Assembly: GCA_033032175.1 (NCBI GenBank)
Contig: CM065331.1
Location: 10,478,370 to 10,542,369, forward strand
Reading direction: 5' to 3'
DNA length: 64,000 nucleotides
DNA from: Saturnia japonica
Taxonomy: Eukaryota; Arthropoda; Insecta; Lepidoptera; Saturniidae
This document shows, piece by piece, positions 1-11,299 of the stretch (positions are counted from its first letter, which is position 1; each line of letters starts with the position of its first letter). The position numbers were made by a program, and so were the translations under genes. The notes under the pieces are model-generated. The model did not search any database, had not been told where the DNA came from, and saw nothing but the letters and a program-made list of their open reading frames with translations.

Positions 1-735
1 GCAAGTTCCCACGTGAATTATCGGAAATCGCTGACCATGTGAAATGAACACTTCGTGGGACAATGAAAGAATGACAGAAGAACAATCTCGCTCGATCGCC
101 TGAGCTTGGAGGTTTACACCTTAGTTTAAGATATATATATATATTGTAATCAAGTAATTTTATTATAAGTTTTGTAAAGGACCAAAAATCGCCTTTCTTT
201 TAAAAACCTCCTACGGACGGTCAACTACGTAATTTAGTAGTAAATAAAGGCTATTTGTATTTGATTTATTTATTTATTTAATATAATAAAGCGTAAAAGT
301 TTTTTGTTTTGATAGCCAGACTCACGAGGAATAGATTAGGCTACAACTCTCAGATAACCTTGAAATATTCATTTTTGTTACGTAAGTCGGAAGTCGAGGT
401 CCTCCCGAACTGCTTTAACCGCGTGCGCTGGCGTAAACGTTAATGATACGGAAATACAATGTTCTACAATAATATTGATCCTTAATATATCTAAAACAAG
501 TCGGCCATAGCATATGCCTATCTCTTATACATAAGCCACAATAAGGTATTTGTGACAAGGATTTGTTGAAAATTAAAAAGTGATTTATGAGCATTATTTT
601 TTGATATGGCATATTAATCCTTACAAACAAAAGGTTAAATTTAGCAAGCTATTTGGACACATAGTTCAGAAGATAATGAAAAATTAAAATAATTTGTACT
701 TGTGAGAAGAACAATTATGATAGATTACACGTGGG
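1..735. other. Left edge, unassigned AT-rich sequence
   Basis: No convincing gene. The first ~50 bases read open in one + frame before a TGA and are followed by AT-rich sequence with an AATAAA near 244, so the edge could be the 3' end of a gene or of a mobile element cut by the window. I cannot tell which. No RNA gene or repeat structure is evident in the rest. Confidence 0.25.
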
Positions 736-740
736 AGCGT

Positions 741-806
741 TGGCGGCGCGGTGTTTGTGGGATAAAATTAACACGGGTGAAACCGTGGCGCACAGCTAGT
801 TACTTA
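741..806 (-). repeat. Fragment of dispersed repeat family C
   Basis: On the minus strand this reads CTAGCTGTGCGCCACGG and continues into a motif on cacccgtgttaattttat. The same motif opens the repeat at 11040. It is one of several scattered copies of a repeat that begins 'ctagctgtgcccgtggcttcgc' in its fuller copy at 16870. Confidence 0.5.
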
Positions 807-960
807 TAATTTGTAATATTGCAACGTTGCAGAACAAATGCCGCATTCAACATCCAAAAGAACCGCAGTTCAGCTTGTGCTAGCACTAGTTTTCAGCTGG
901 GCCCGTACCTACTACTAATACTAATAACCTTATATTAGATTAGCCTAGGAAAATAGATAA

Positions 961-1318
961 CCTACTTCTGCGAGGCGAAGAAGGCGAGCGGGCGGCAGGA
1001 GGGGTCGATTTGCACGCCTTCTTCCACCGCCTTAGTTGAACCAGGACAGACGGGCCTAGGGGCCCGTCTTCCCATTGCACTGGTTCGGTGGACGGGAAGA
1101 CATGCTTGTACCGAACTGTCCCCTGTAGGCTGGGACCTGGCACTTAGCCGAGCCGGCCGCCAGGGTGACGCGGTTGAATTCCTTGGGCGGACCCGTGTCG
1201 TCCCACTATGGCGGCCGATGGTACACCATGGAGTTTTAGTGAGTAGGAGTCTCACATAACCACTCGTCCCCCCGGGCGGGTGTGTACCAATGACGGGTCT
1301 CTCCACGTAAAAAAAGGG
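961..1318 (+). mobile_element. GC-rich 3' end of a non-LTR retrotransposon
   Basis: A sharply GC-rich block of about 350 bp in AT-rich surroundings, ending in an A-run (cacgtaaaaaaaggg). The last part, with 'gttttagtgagtaggagtctcac' followed by 'ccccgggcgggtgtgtacc', resembles the 3' untranslated tail of lepidopteran Jockey-like LINEs. No reverse-transcriptase coding sequence is present, so the copy is 5'-truncated. Apparent ORFs across it on the minus strand are by-products of base composition. The clade is inferred from the general look of the tail. Confidence 0.45.
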
Positions 1319-1319
1319 T

Positions 1320-2490
1320 AGATAGATAGCAAATATAATGGTTATTGTTGCAGTGCAGCTAGTAAAGTAACCACATAAATCGTAATATATAATAATTAAC
1401 TCACATAAGACGACTTGATTTTATTTTTAATATCTCTTATACTCTTCAAATAATCTATATCCATATTAAGCCGGTCAGCTGCCCATCAGTTATTTCCGAA
1501 TCTGTTTCTTACATGTTTCAAACTCAAAATTTGTTTCTATCATTGCTTATTTGAAATATTTATTTTGAAACCTGTGAACAAATATTATAACATTTTCGAG
1601 TCGATAATTTCTAGTAAGATTTTCTTATGCGAGGGTTTTGATGGATCTTAAATTTATAGTATTTCTAGTGTAACACGCAGCGAGAAAGCACTCTGGAACA
1701 ATGTTTACTGTTGTTAGGGTTAGGTAAATACGTCCAGAATTTTCCGAACATTTCCGGAAATTTGATTCTTTGTCCGGAATGCAGGGAGGAATTCAAGAAA
1801 GTCTGCAATTTGCACACAAATGAAGGAAGAATAATGAAGAATTAAATGAATGTTGAATAATGAAATAAAGCAAATAAAAATAAATATCTTTAATTAAATC
1901 AATCAAGTATCAACATTTATAATTGTTCAAATTAACACATTGATGTGAAAAATTGAACATGTAGATAAATTGCGCTATGCATCAGTAAGAAATAAATATT
2001 CCGCTTAAATAAACTTTTTAAAGAAATTTCCTTTGAATACCCTACGGAATGTTTATCCGGATATTCTTTAATTTGATCTGGTAACCCTAATTGTAGTCGA
2101 CTTATTAACTGAAGGTGTTTTCTATCCAACAGCTCGAACGGGAATCTCTTCAAGCCGGTCGTTACCTGCTTATAAAGTGCATGATGCTATCGCGTCTAGC
2201 AAATAGTGCAGGTCAATAGTACGAATACTAAGTCATTAGTACGGATTCCATAATTACATCGGCAGGATTCTCCGAATTATATTAAATAATATCTTATGTA
2301 AATAGCGTGTTGGTAAAGGAAACCGGTCCTTTTAACACTAGGTATTTAAACCCCTTGGGTATTTATAAATAACAAACTTTTTATTAGGACTTCGTTCCCG
2401 GTATCTTGATCATGATACGAGATGCACGCCATCTGTTGTGAACTGACTGTACTCATACAGCCGCGAACGTGTTACACAAAGCTTTACACC
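1320..2490. other. Unassigned intergenic sequence
   Basis: AT-rich sequence. I see no coding region, RNA gene or clear repeat boundary. The short minus-strand ORF at 1932-2153 has no recognisable features and is probably chance. Confidence 0.4.
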
Positions 2491-2494
2491 CAAG

Positions 2495-2735
2495 TGATGA
2501 ATGGCTTAGGAAAGCATAAACAACATACAAACAAATATGCATCGGTACGTGAGTTCGAATCCTTGCAATTAACTGCCTTTAGTGAAGTAAAACATCGTGA
2601 TGAAACCATGGCATAGTGGTAGGGCTTTTTCTAATATCCGCCACTTACTACCACCCTCAAGTTGAACTCACCAAGCATAGGACCTATAGGTGTGTTCCGG
2701 CAGCTGCACATAAGAGCTGGTAACCTGCAGAAGTT
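2495..2735 (+). repeat. tRNA-derived SINE, family 1 (copy 1)
   Basis: The head carries a pol III A-box-like TGGCTTAGGAAAG near 2500 and a B-box-like GAGTTCGAATCCTTGC near 2550. The body reads 'ccatggcatagtggtagggctttttctaa', then 'ccaccctcaagttgaa', then 'tgtgttccggcagctgcac'. The same body recurs at 14637, 20150, 23080, 38135 and 47910 in both orientations. It contains no gene. Confidence 0.7.
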
Positions 2736-3089
2736 ATTAACAAATATAAAAAAATACCACAAATAAATGCATGGTATTCTAGATACAGCATAGAAAATAC
2801 CGAAACCCGCATATTAATACCTTTATTTGCTTACATAATAAAGATTGGTTGTTGGTAAAACATTGTTTTTTTTTTACAATTCGATAATAATCGATGGTTT
2901 AAAAAAATATATTTAGAATCGATTTCTTTATGTGTAACATCTTTTCTCTCGCTTCCTACAATCCGTGGGAGTGGTTTCATGAAAAGGGACGGAAGTGCGT
3001 AACAGGAAGTCGAGGAAAAGTAAAAAAAGTTTGTAAAGTGACGTTATTGTGCCTAGGGTTAAGTACAGTAGAACTCAAAAACAACGGTC

Positions 3090-3255
3090 TGGATACACGT
3101 TGGCTCATCCCGAAACGCGATAAACCAAATGAGAGTCACTGTAATGTTTATCAGCCGCTTGACTACTTGATATACAAAAACTTATCCCGGAACGCAACAT
3201 GCCTAATCGAGCCTCTACGGCGAATACTACACCCTTGTGTATGGTGACCGCGATC
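3090..3255 (+). repeat. Dispersed repeat family D
   Basis: The string 'catcccgaaacgcgataaacc' and, further on, 'gtatggtgaccgcgatcca' recur at 21355-21460. The opening motif recurs inverted at 10938-10992 and 28345-28380. Type unknown. The short ORFs here do not look like a protein. Confidence 0.5.
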
Positions 3256-3344
3256 CATTCTGCAATAACTCTAGTGTCCGCTATATTTGTATTGTGTTGT
3301 GTAGTAGTATTACCGCTATATTTTTTGTTCTTCTTTCTGTGCTC

Positions 3345-3606
3345 CCAATGACATACCATCACGCCTGTATTCTCCCAAGGGTTAGGCAGGGGTGCACTAA
3401 TGTACATCCACAGTTCGCCGAGTATGGTTTTAAGTCCCATGTGATAGGGAGTGATCATATTGTGATTAATTGGGCACAAAGCTAAGCTCCGAGCTGCTAC
3501 TGAGAATTTCTTAGAAAACCCTAATAACACTTTGCTCGACCTGAGAATCGAACCCAGGACCTAGAGCATAGAAGTCCCGCTTACAACCTCTAGGCCAATG
3601 ACGCTA
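3345..3606 (-). repeat. tRNA-derived SINE, family 2 (copy 1)
   Basis: On the minus strand the element starts with an A-box TGGCCTAGAGG (matches TRGYNNARNNG) and a B-box GGGTTCGATTCTC about 35 bp later. It ends in 'ggcgtgatggtatgt'. The body matches the copies at 8820 and 41595. The 141-residue ORF overlapping it on the minus strand is translated SINE, not a gene. Confidence 0.75.
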
Positions 3607-4210
3607 TATGCATTTGAATATAAAGTCCATTAACGTGGTCCAAATATTTTGAAGGGTAGAGGTAAACCGAACCATTTTATAAGAAGGGCAAAAAAGTGTC
3701 CAACTGTAAACAATAAATTACAATTCAAAAGCCCACCAAGATGGCGCTAGCGTAGCAAGAGGAAATGATACTTCCTCGTGATTTTAAAGCTTTTACTAAT
3801 GTAAGGAAGAGAATATATACAAAATGCAATCTACGATACTGGATTTTTTGTTCGAGATACAGTTAGAAGTCTACTTTCAGCACTAGAAATACCTAAAAAA
3901 TGGCAAGAGCACCCCAATTCACATAACCATGTGTTATCACTGCAATAGCATTAAATTATTGTCAATATGAGTGATTTTAGTATTCATTTTTATACCTATA
4001 GTAAAGTCTTAGATAGTTTACCATTAAAATAAGACTAACTAAGTATATGAAGATGTAGGTAAACTGCCCAGGAATATTTTGCAAGTCGTTGCGTCACGTG
4101 ATTATGAACAAAGACGCCTTTAAAAACTAGCACTTATAAGTTTTGACGTCACTTATTTTCAACGGACGCAACTAATATCGATAAATAGCTCGTGTAGACA
4201 AGACGCTTAG
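3607..4210. other. Unassigned intergenic sequence
   Basis: No gene seen. A perfect TGACGTCA octamer (ATF/CREB palindrome) lies at 4144-4151. Confidence 0.4.
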
Positions 4211-4214
4211 TTAA

Positions 4215-4310
4215 GTCCGTTGAAGCTGTAAAAGCCATCAGCGGCTCTGTTTATGGATAGGGCCCCTCAGGCTAACAGCAAGGTCAGACAGAAAAAAAGG
4301 AAGCTTAGTT
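4215..4310 (+). repeat. Dispersed repeat family F
   Basis: Shares the order 'gtaaaagcc', 'gactctatctagttt/tagggtccct' and 'gtcagtcagaaaaaaa' with 38690-38800, with many differences. This looks like two old copies of the same repeat. Confidence 0.4.
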
Positions 4311-4431
4311 GATGCTTCAATAAGATATGATTGCCGGAAAATCGTTCACATTCATTGGACATTAATTACTTTGTAAATAAATTTGCATTTTTATTTATAT
4401 CTTAGACAAGATTTACTGTTATCATAACCGC

Positions 4432-4770
4432 TTAGTATTTTAAAATAGAACTTACTGCAGTTCTCGACAGGCCGAGGTCTTTTAGCAAGTTATAGAGAGA
4501 TTTCGCTGGAATACCTCTCGCTCCCACTTCTACCGCATACAAGTTAACCGTATAGCTGTTTTTGATTAGCTCATTACATAGATCGTAATATTTATTCATT
4601 TTTATTGCGTGGTCTTTAGGCATATTAGTTTCCCACGGTACAGTAAGCTCTACAAGTACTATACGCTTGATTTCTCGAGAATAAAGAAATATGTCCGGTC
4701 TGGATGACGAAACACCCACATCTTCTGGGATTTTATAATGTTTTCCATATGTGTGTGTATAATTTTATTT
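4432..4770 (-). pseudogene. Mobile-element ORF fragment with nuclease-like domain
   Basis: About 110 codons are open on the minus strand, starting upstream of the first GTG/ATG. The translation has the order RPDIFLYS, VELTVPWE, KMNKYYDLCNEL, VEVGARG, LLKDLGLSRTA. This resembles a domain found in many invertebrate mobile-element proteins. The D...E-x-T spacing (RPDI, then VELT) is reminiscent of PD-(D/E)XK nucleases such as the REL-endonucleases of early-branching LINEs; that comparison is inference from motif layout. It has no start-proximal partner domain and no reverse transcriptase nearby, so it is probably a fragment. The parent element was not identified. Confidence 0.45.
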
Positions 4771-5112
4771 ACGTCTCACGTACAAGAATATATCTTCATT
4801 TTAATAAGACTATCAAAGAAGATATAAACCACATTTGTATTTCTCCTGGAAGCGACGCTATAATGTCTCATGAGTCTATTTAATGGTGAAAAGTGACCCA
4901 GATTTGTACGAAATCATTTCTCACAAAATAGTTTATAGGTTCCTGTTGGTGGTATACTTAAATGTAAGGTCATATTTACTTCCGAAAGAAGGAAAGACAC
5001 ATCTAAGACACCATTTACTAACTTAAACAGCTAGCTTTGTCCAATTAACAAATTTATTGCTAACACTTTGGAAACTTTGTTTTGTTCTATTGCCTGTTTG
5101 ATAGGTTTGCTA

Positions 5113-5402
5113 TTAAGTTGGTGTGTCGACTTTCAATGACTTGGAGATGCGTCTATTCAGCTTCCTATACACACAAATATCACCTGAAGAATGCAGAATC
5201 ATCTCGCAACTCTCCTCCATGAGCTGAAGAATAGTGTCAGAGAGTTTGTTGGTCATGTTTGTACGTTGGATCTTAAAGAACGTAGACAGACCCGACCGTC
5301 AGCTCTTTAGGCAATCGAAACGGTTTTGGAGTTGTAACTGAAAGCTCTTGGGGTTTTGGAGCTGAATTGGTACTGGCCGTAGCGTAGACTTCATCAGTCA
5401 AG
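5113..5402 (-). pseudogene. Possible frameshifted retrocopy of an unknown gene
   Basis: On the minus strand, about 45 codons rich in Pro/Thr/Ser (TPKPFRLPKEL in the middle) run to a TAA. A +1/-1 shift at that point continues as about 48 further codons, with the stretch MTNKLSDTILQLMEESCEM and the ending SLKVDTPT before two stops. The amino-acid composition looks like protein in both halves, and one frameshift joins them without an intron, as in a decayed processed copy. I do not recognise the parent. It could also be chance open sequence. Confidence 0.3.
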
Positions 5403-5559
5403 ATCCTTCCAAGTTAATATTAAAATTCAATGTGTCCTGTACTATACGGTGATCGATTCCGGCTTTTATATCACCATCATCGGAATATCATTGAATATTT
5501 GCCTTATCGTCAACATGTTGAAACCTATCCCATTTTTCGCTACACCGTTAGGGCTCAGA

Positions 5560-7896
5560 GCTCATCCAAGCAGCGGCGGCCATACTCATTGCGAGGCTCC
5601 GGGCGGCAGGTCTTTGCGAGGCCTTTTGTCCTACGAAAAAGTACCTATGTGATGCGAAAGTAGGTCTGGTTGTTTGTTAGGTATTCGTTATGTTTGACGA
5701 GAAATGCTAAAGTTATACAAATTAATAAAATTTGAGTTTGAAAATATTTTACTTACATTGAAAGATTTACAAAGTTATCAAATACAGAGACGATAAATTT
5801 TAAAATTGATTTTTGCGGCTTTTACTAAGACTAAAATCTTTAATTAAAGCACAATAATCTAACGAATGAGCTACGTCATTTTCGATTGAAAGAATAGCAA
5901 AGGCTGAAAGCCCATTGGCACCATTATCATATCCTTGGCCTCTGCAGTTTTGCAATGATATACCTAACTGTTCTAATTCTGTGATTATATAATTAGACAA
6001 ACTCTCAGCTGTGGTGGTTTTTTCGACGGCTATGAAACCAATAAAATGTTCTTCAATTTCAGCTGTTTTTGTATTAAAAAATCTTATAATAATTGATAGT
6101 TGCTCAATACGAGAAACGTCGCGAGTACAATTAAGAATAATAGAGTAATATATATTATTAATTATTTTTTCAATAATTTCAGTTTTGACATGACTTGCCA
6201 TTAATTGTAGGAGCTCATTTTGAATATTTTTTCAGATATAGTGGTCATTAATCGTTTTATGTTTTACTTGATGTAAGTGAAGTCTCAGCACGGGATCAAA
6301 TCGGGCTATTAACTTTACTAAATCTATAAAGGTGCCGCTTGTCTCGCTCGAACCTGAGTCAGATGTTAACTTTTCTCTATGAACCCTGAAGGCCAAATTG
6401 TGAGATGCTAAAAAATTTACAATTGCGAGCAATCGTTCTAAAGTATCTCTCCAACGTTGCCTTTCTTGTTTAATTTGTGACTGAACCAAGGAGTCAATAG
6501 TGGAACAGCTTTTTAAACCATTCTCTAAATTAATCCATTTCTTGTATATCTTTGTGCTGTCGACTAGATTTGTGTGACTTTAGGTAATCACCCAAGTGCC
6601 TCCACTTGCAATCACACACTCCTTCACTTGATCCAATCTTTGTATTTTCTAGCCCGAATATTTGACACGGAAAGCAGTAAACGGCATCCTTTGTTTGTGA
6701 ATAAATCTTCCAGCGCCAGTCAAGCTTTTCACCGTTAACTAATATCTTATTATAATTGATATTCACTGAATCGCCGTCCATTATCATTTACTGGAAATAA
6801 CTCGAACTTTAATCCGGATTGGACCTCTTAATACAGTCTCAGTTCGGTCTACATCAGTAATTGTTATGGGCCACAAACCGGGGTCATTTTGAGGATTCAG
6901 ATTTTCCATTCCAACAGTCATGGATGTAGACATAGACTCGGGCTCAGATTCGTGTTCTTGACTGAATATCGTTGATGGCGTCACCGGTGACCTAATAGAC
7001 AATGATGTAGTTAAATCATCATCATCCTCGCTGTTTGTACTTGATGACGGCGGCGGCACCCATGATGATGTGGAAGGAATATTTTCAGCTGAATCAGGAT
7101 TAAAGTCACTTTCAATCAATAAATGTTTCGTATAGGTTTCTTAATCATCACTTTTTATATATATATATACATAAAAATCCACGTAGATTTTCTTGTATCT
7201 GCTTTCTTTTGATAGCTCGTTTCCTTTTTGAACTACCTGACTCAAATTTTCTACCGGCATCACGATCACGCGAACTTATTTCGTAAATCTTGTTTTGTTT
7301 CGCACAAATAGTCAGAAATAATTTTTAAGTACATGTCACACATTTTTTTTACTCTTTATCAGCTTACTCAATACCTAAAATACTATAATTTACTCTTTTC
7401 CAGCTCACTCAATACTTGAAACACTATAAGAGCGTAATATTAAATATAATTGAAAGATATGTACGGTACAGCAACGATTTTGTAACTCATACTGCAAGCA
7501 AAATAATTCCAAGGTGACAAAAGTTGACGAACGAAATGAAACAAGGGAATTCCTCTAGCGACGGGGATTCCCCGAGCGATAGACGAGCAGAACATTATGT
7601 CCCGACTCCCGAGTCACATACTATATAATACTATACTAGTCCCGAGTGCTATGCGTTTAACAAAACCGATCTTTAAGTGTTTCGAGGCGTGATATTCAAG
7701 TACTTACTACAAAATAAATTTATCAATTATGATTTGAATGAATGAATTAGTTAACTAGCTTTATTTTAATTCACTGTTTTGTTATAACCTTAATAAATAA
7801 TTAACAACCAAAATCAAAAGTATTAAATTTAAAAAAATATAGTTTAAAAAAAAATGTATTTTTTTAAGCGAGGCCCCTAAGGCTGCCTTAGACCTG
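5560..7896 (-). mobile_element. Decayed hAT-superfamily transposon (ZMYM1-like transposase)
   Basis: Four minus-strand ORFs (6784-7119, 6530-6787, 6232-6489, 5800-6201) form one broken transposase. From the N-terminus they give an acidic leader ending near 'GPIRIKVRVISSK', a TTF-type zinc-finger segment (DWRWKIYSQTKDAVYCFPC), a middle part, and a DUF4371-like piece with RGQGYDNGANGLS, the motif that surrounds a catalytic Asp in ZMYM1-like hAT transposases. The C-terminal catalytic Glu and dimerisation region are absent below 5800. A terminus-like sequence (CAGGTCTAAGGCAGCC on the minus strand) ends at 7896, and GC-rich subterminal-type sequence lies at 5560-5640. Frame breaks and the missing C-terminus make it inactive. 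The lower boundary is a guess. Confidence 0.7.
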
Positions 7897-7899
7897 TAA

Positions 7900-8815
7900 A
7901 TTTTTAATAGGTAATAAGATAAAAACTTTATTTTAATCAGTTTAAACATATTTATAAGGTCAAACAATTCTACAGTCACGAATAGGAAATATTTTTCTGA
8001 AAACCAGGCCTTCAGCAGTGCCTTCTTCATTACATAGACTAAGGTAATCAATCATTCCGTAAATAGGTTCAAATAAAGATTTTCAAAAAAATAGATATTT
8101 TTCAGTCATCTTAAAATTTCGCCACAGATTTGGAAAATATGCCAAAGTGTGAAATTTATTAAACAATAACTTTTGGCGCTATCTTTAAAATTTACGCACT
8201 TGGTACCATCACGCCGCGCGCCACCCTAATTTGACACGTTTCAACTGACACTTTTTCATACATATTGATGGTACTCCTGGTCTCCAACATCCCCCCATAC
8301 CAGATATAGCAAACATTGGCAGCAGAGAACTAGAAATAAATACTTACAATTATCACAGGAATACATAGAATCCATTATTACTATCCAATTACAGCTTGAA
8401 ATTTACGTGATTTTAACAAATTGTTAACGTAAGAAGTTATTATGAAATAATTACATGTTATTTATTATTTTTCTGTTGGAGATATTGAAGATTGTCTGTC
8501 ACTTTGACGGACCTGGATGTTTCTTTTTTATACTGCTTGACAATTTCCGTTATTGAGCATTAAGCGCGTCACAGACGGTGAAGATACTTGTAATAAATAA
8601 TACTTCTAGGTCCGTCTTCAAACACAATTACTTATTGGATCTCTCTCTTCATTTTTAGTGTCTACCTGTCTACATTTTCTTTCGATATTTTTCCTAACAT
8701 CTCTTTAAATTCGAAATACAAAAAACGATTCACATAGAGAACACATATTACATAACTATAAAAAACAGGTTTCATTTCCGATCATTCGCAACAATACTAT
8801 TATAAACTATACATA
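7900..8815. other. Unassigned intergenic sequence
   Basis: AT-rich. I see no gene or RNA. The ORF at 7782-8051 overlaps the hAT terminus and is not protein-like. Confidence 0.4.
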
Positions 8816-8821
8816 CAAGAT

Positions 8822-8998
8822 ACCATCACGCCTGTATCCCCGAAGGCTTACGCAGAGGGTACACTAATGTACCATCACCCACAGTTCGCCGTGTATGGTT
8901 TATGTCAGCGAACATATTGCCATTAATCGGGCACAAAGCCAAACTCCGAGCTGCTACTGATAATTCCACAGAACATCGCAGTTGCGCTTAGGACCACT
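8822..8998 (-). repeat. SINE family 2 (copy 2, head missing)
   Basis: Matches 3345-3480 from 'ataccatcacgcctgtat' to 'ccgagctgctactga'. The tRNA-like head with the B-box is largely lost. Confidence 0.65.
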
Positions 8999-9104
8999 AG
9001 GCTAATAAAGTTCAATGCGGTCGTCATAAAGCACAAACGCGATTATCTAAAAAAAAAAACGCAAAATTCCTTATTATGGCTTAATTATATAATTATATGT
9101 ATAA

Positions 9105-9560
9105 GACATATGCATATGCTATGGCGGATTTTATAAAAGATAAAAATGCTTATTATGGATGATTCTTAAAAGACAGACATATGCTCTCACTGACTTTTTT
9201 GTAGATCTTTTTAATGTCTACAATTATTTAGTACATTACTTTGCTATATCTCTTATAGTCTACTCAGCGTAAGCCATTTATGCATTTGCGAATTGCGAAC
9301 CTTACTTTATTTTCAAAAATAAAAATAGCCTAAGTTACTCCTTATAACATCATCTATCTGCTAGTGAAAGTCTCGTCAAAATCGGTTTAACCGTTTCGGA
9401 GATTACCCGAAACAAACTGACACACAGACAAAAACATTAAAAATTACTTTTGTGTTACACCGTATATACTTTCCTATGCATTTAGTAAAAAAACTACTAT
9501 TTTGGCATTACAAACAGGCCCTTCAATTTTATTAATTGCATAGATTTCATTTGAGCAAAC
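9105..9560 (+). repeat. Dispersed repeat family C (copy)
   Basis: Runs parallel to 16940-17400: 'aaaatgcttatt(a/g)tgg', 'gacttttttgtag', 'ttgctatatctcttat', 'ctactcagcgtaagcc', 'gtgaaagtctcgtcaaaatcgg' and 'ccgtttcggagattacccg', ending in a purine/CA-rich tail with 'acacacagacaaaa'. It has no coding content and looks like the 3' region of a retroelement or a non-autonomous derivative. Confidence 0.65.
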
Positions 9561-9599
9561 CTACAGTCATTTCATTAATTTCAGATTGTCGCATAGCAG

Positions 9600-10930
9600 C
9601 GTAACCACGGTATATTCAAGGTCTTATATGTTGCCACACTTAAAAAAATGATTATTATTAGTAGAAATAAATATGGAATGTAGTATTCAAAACTTTAATA
9701 GATCCCCAATAAACTATGATTCAATACAACGTTATTATAGAATACGGACTATTATTATTTTTAATAGATTTCATTTATGAAGTAACTATGAAATTTGGCC
9801 GTGTGCTTGTGTTTCGTACGGATAACTGCGGTAGAAAAATAAAATCAGTTACTGGTAACCCTGTCAGTGTGGTTGGGCGCGCGTACGGTTTTATCGTGTT
9901 GTGTTTATAAAATGAATAAAAAGAATTATTTATAGTTCGCTTACACGTATAAAAATTAAACATTATATTTTAATTATAATTATGTCCGATAAATACTTAT
10001 AACACATGGTGTGCACGTATTATTAGTGTATTTTTTTAATTTGTTATAATCGTATTGTTAAGCATTACAAAATGAAAATCGGCCGGTAAGATAGTTATGT
10101 AAAAAAATATTATTTATGTATTAGCGTTTGCGTAAGTAATGCCTATCATAGAAAAAAAGTGTTTATGAATGACAACCTTTGTTTTTTTAGGTAAAGTGTG
10201 TTTGGAATTAAAATAAACAGCTTACAATAAATATATACGTGTACAGTTAAGGTATGTATAATTAGATGTAGAGAGATAGTGTTGTTTTGATGTGCTTTTT
10301 AATGATGTTATTCAACGAATTGAAGTAAGTCTGAAAATCAATAATGTCCGCGCATTCTGCTTTGATGCGATACCGTTGTTCAGTTCACGTGAAAAGTCAC
10401 CAATGCCAAGCTTTTTATAATTATTTTGAGCTGCACACCACCCATATAGTTAATTCATTACGAAACGTAACACACCTAATAAAGATTTTTGATAAATCCT
10501 TTTAAAATTCACATGTAGCCGCAGAACATCTTCATTGCGGCAACTTTATGTAACATAAATATATAAGGTCAAGATTTATTTGTATTACGACAACATTATT
10601 TCTTTTCTATAATAAGTAACTGTAATACTGAGTGGCTATGTACCTTATCCTGTTTGAATACTTTAAGTATTTATTACTATAGTTGCGAGCAATATTAACA
10701 TAGTTGTTTTTTTTTATTTATATTAAAATTTTCATTGTAATATTTAATTTAGATGTATTTCTCGGAAGTCTGTTTTTTTCTGAGTTATCTAAATTATTCT
10801 ACATAGTTTTATGAATGTAGTACGTAATTTCTGTAGATCAAATAATCGTCGGTACCGTGAGAGGGAAGGTCCAGTAGTGGAGAAAAGGTCGAGGCTATTA
10901 AAGGCTTGGAATACCCTCGTATTTCAGTTT
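9600..10930. other. Unassigned intergenic sequence
   Basis: AT-rich. Two short opposed ORFs at 9716-9963 are mutual shadows without recognisable features. No RNA gene seen. Confidence 0.4.
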
Positions 10931-10937
10931 GTCGTGT

Positions 10938-10992
10938 TTCGGGATCTGTCAAGGTTTATCCAACTGCTTAGAGGGTTGTAGGGCGACCGCGA
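10938..10992 (-). repeat. Fragment of repeat family D
   Basis: Contains 'gtcgtgtttcgggatc', the inverse of the family D opening motif at 3105 and 21365, and 'gcgaccgcgat'. Confidence 0.45.
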
Positions 10993-11035
10993 TTTAACAT
11001 TATAAGATCTGAACTATGGTTACTATTATATTTAC

Positions 11036-11290
11036 TACTAGCTCTGCCCCAAGGTTTGACCCGTATTAATTTTATACGACAAACATTGCCAACGCACCCG
11101 TGTAGGCAATTTTTTATACGTTGTGTAAAACTATCGACATTTTTATGAGGAATATTTTTTTTTATTTTAATTATAGCCTATGTTACTCGCTGATACGGTA
11201 GCTTTATATTAGTGACAGAATTTTTAAAATCGGTCCAGTGGTTTTTGAGTTTATCCATCACAAACAAAAAACGAATTTTTCATCTTTATA
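11036..11290 (+). repeat. Dispersed repeat family C (5' part)
   Basis: Begins 'ctagctctgccccaaggtttgaccc' and holds 'cctatgttactcgctgatac' and 'aaaatcggtccagtggtttttgagtttatcc'. These are the order and motifs of the family C copies, though degraded. Confidence 0.5.
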
Positions 11291-11299
11291 ATATTGGGG

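Noticed and set aside
962..1306. 114-codon ORF on the minus strand
   Set aside because: GC-rich LINE tail; several frames are open there for compositional reasons only.
3105..3530. 141-codon minus-strand ORF as a gene
   Set aside because: It is a translation of SINE family 2, whose DNA recurs at 8822 and 41595.
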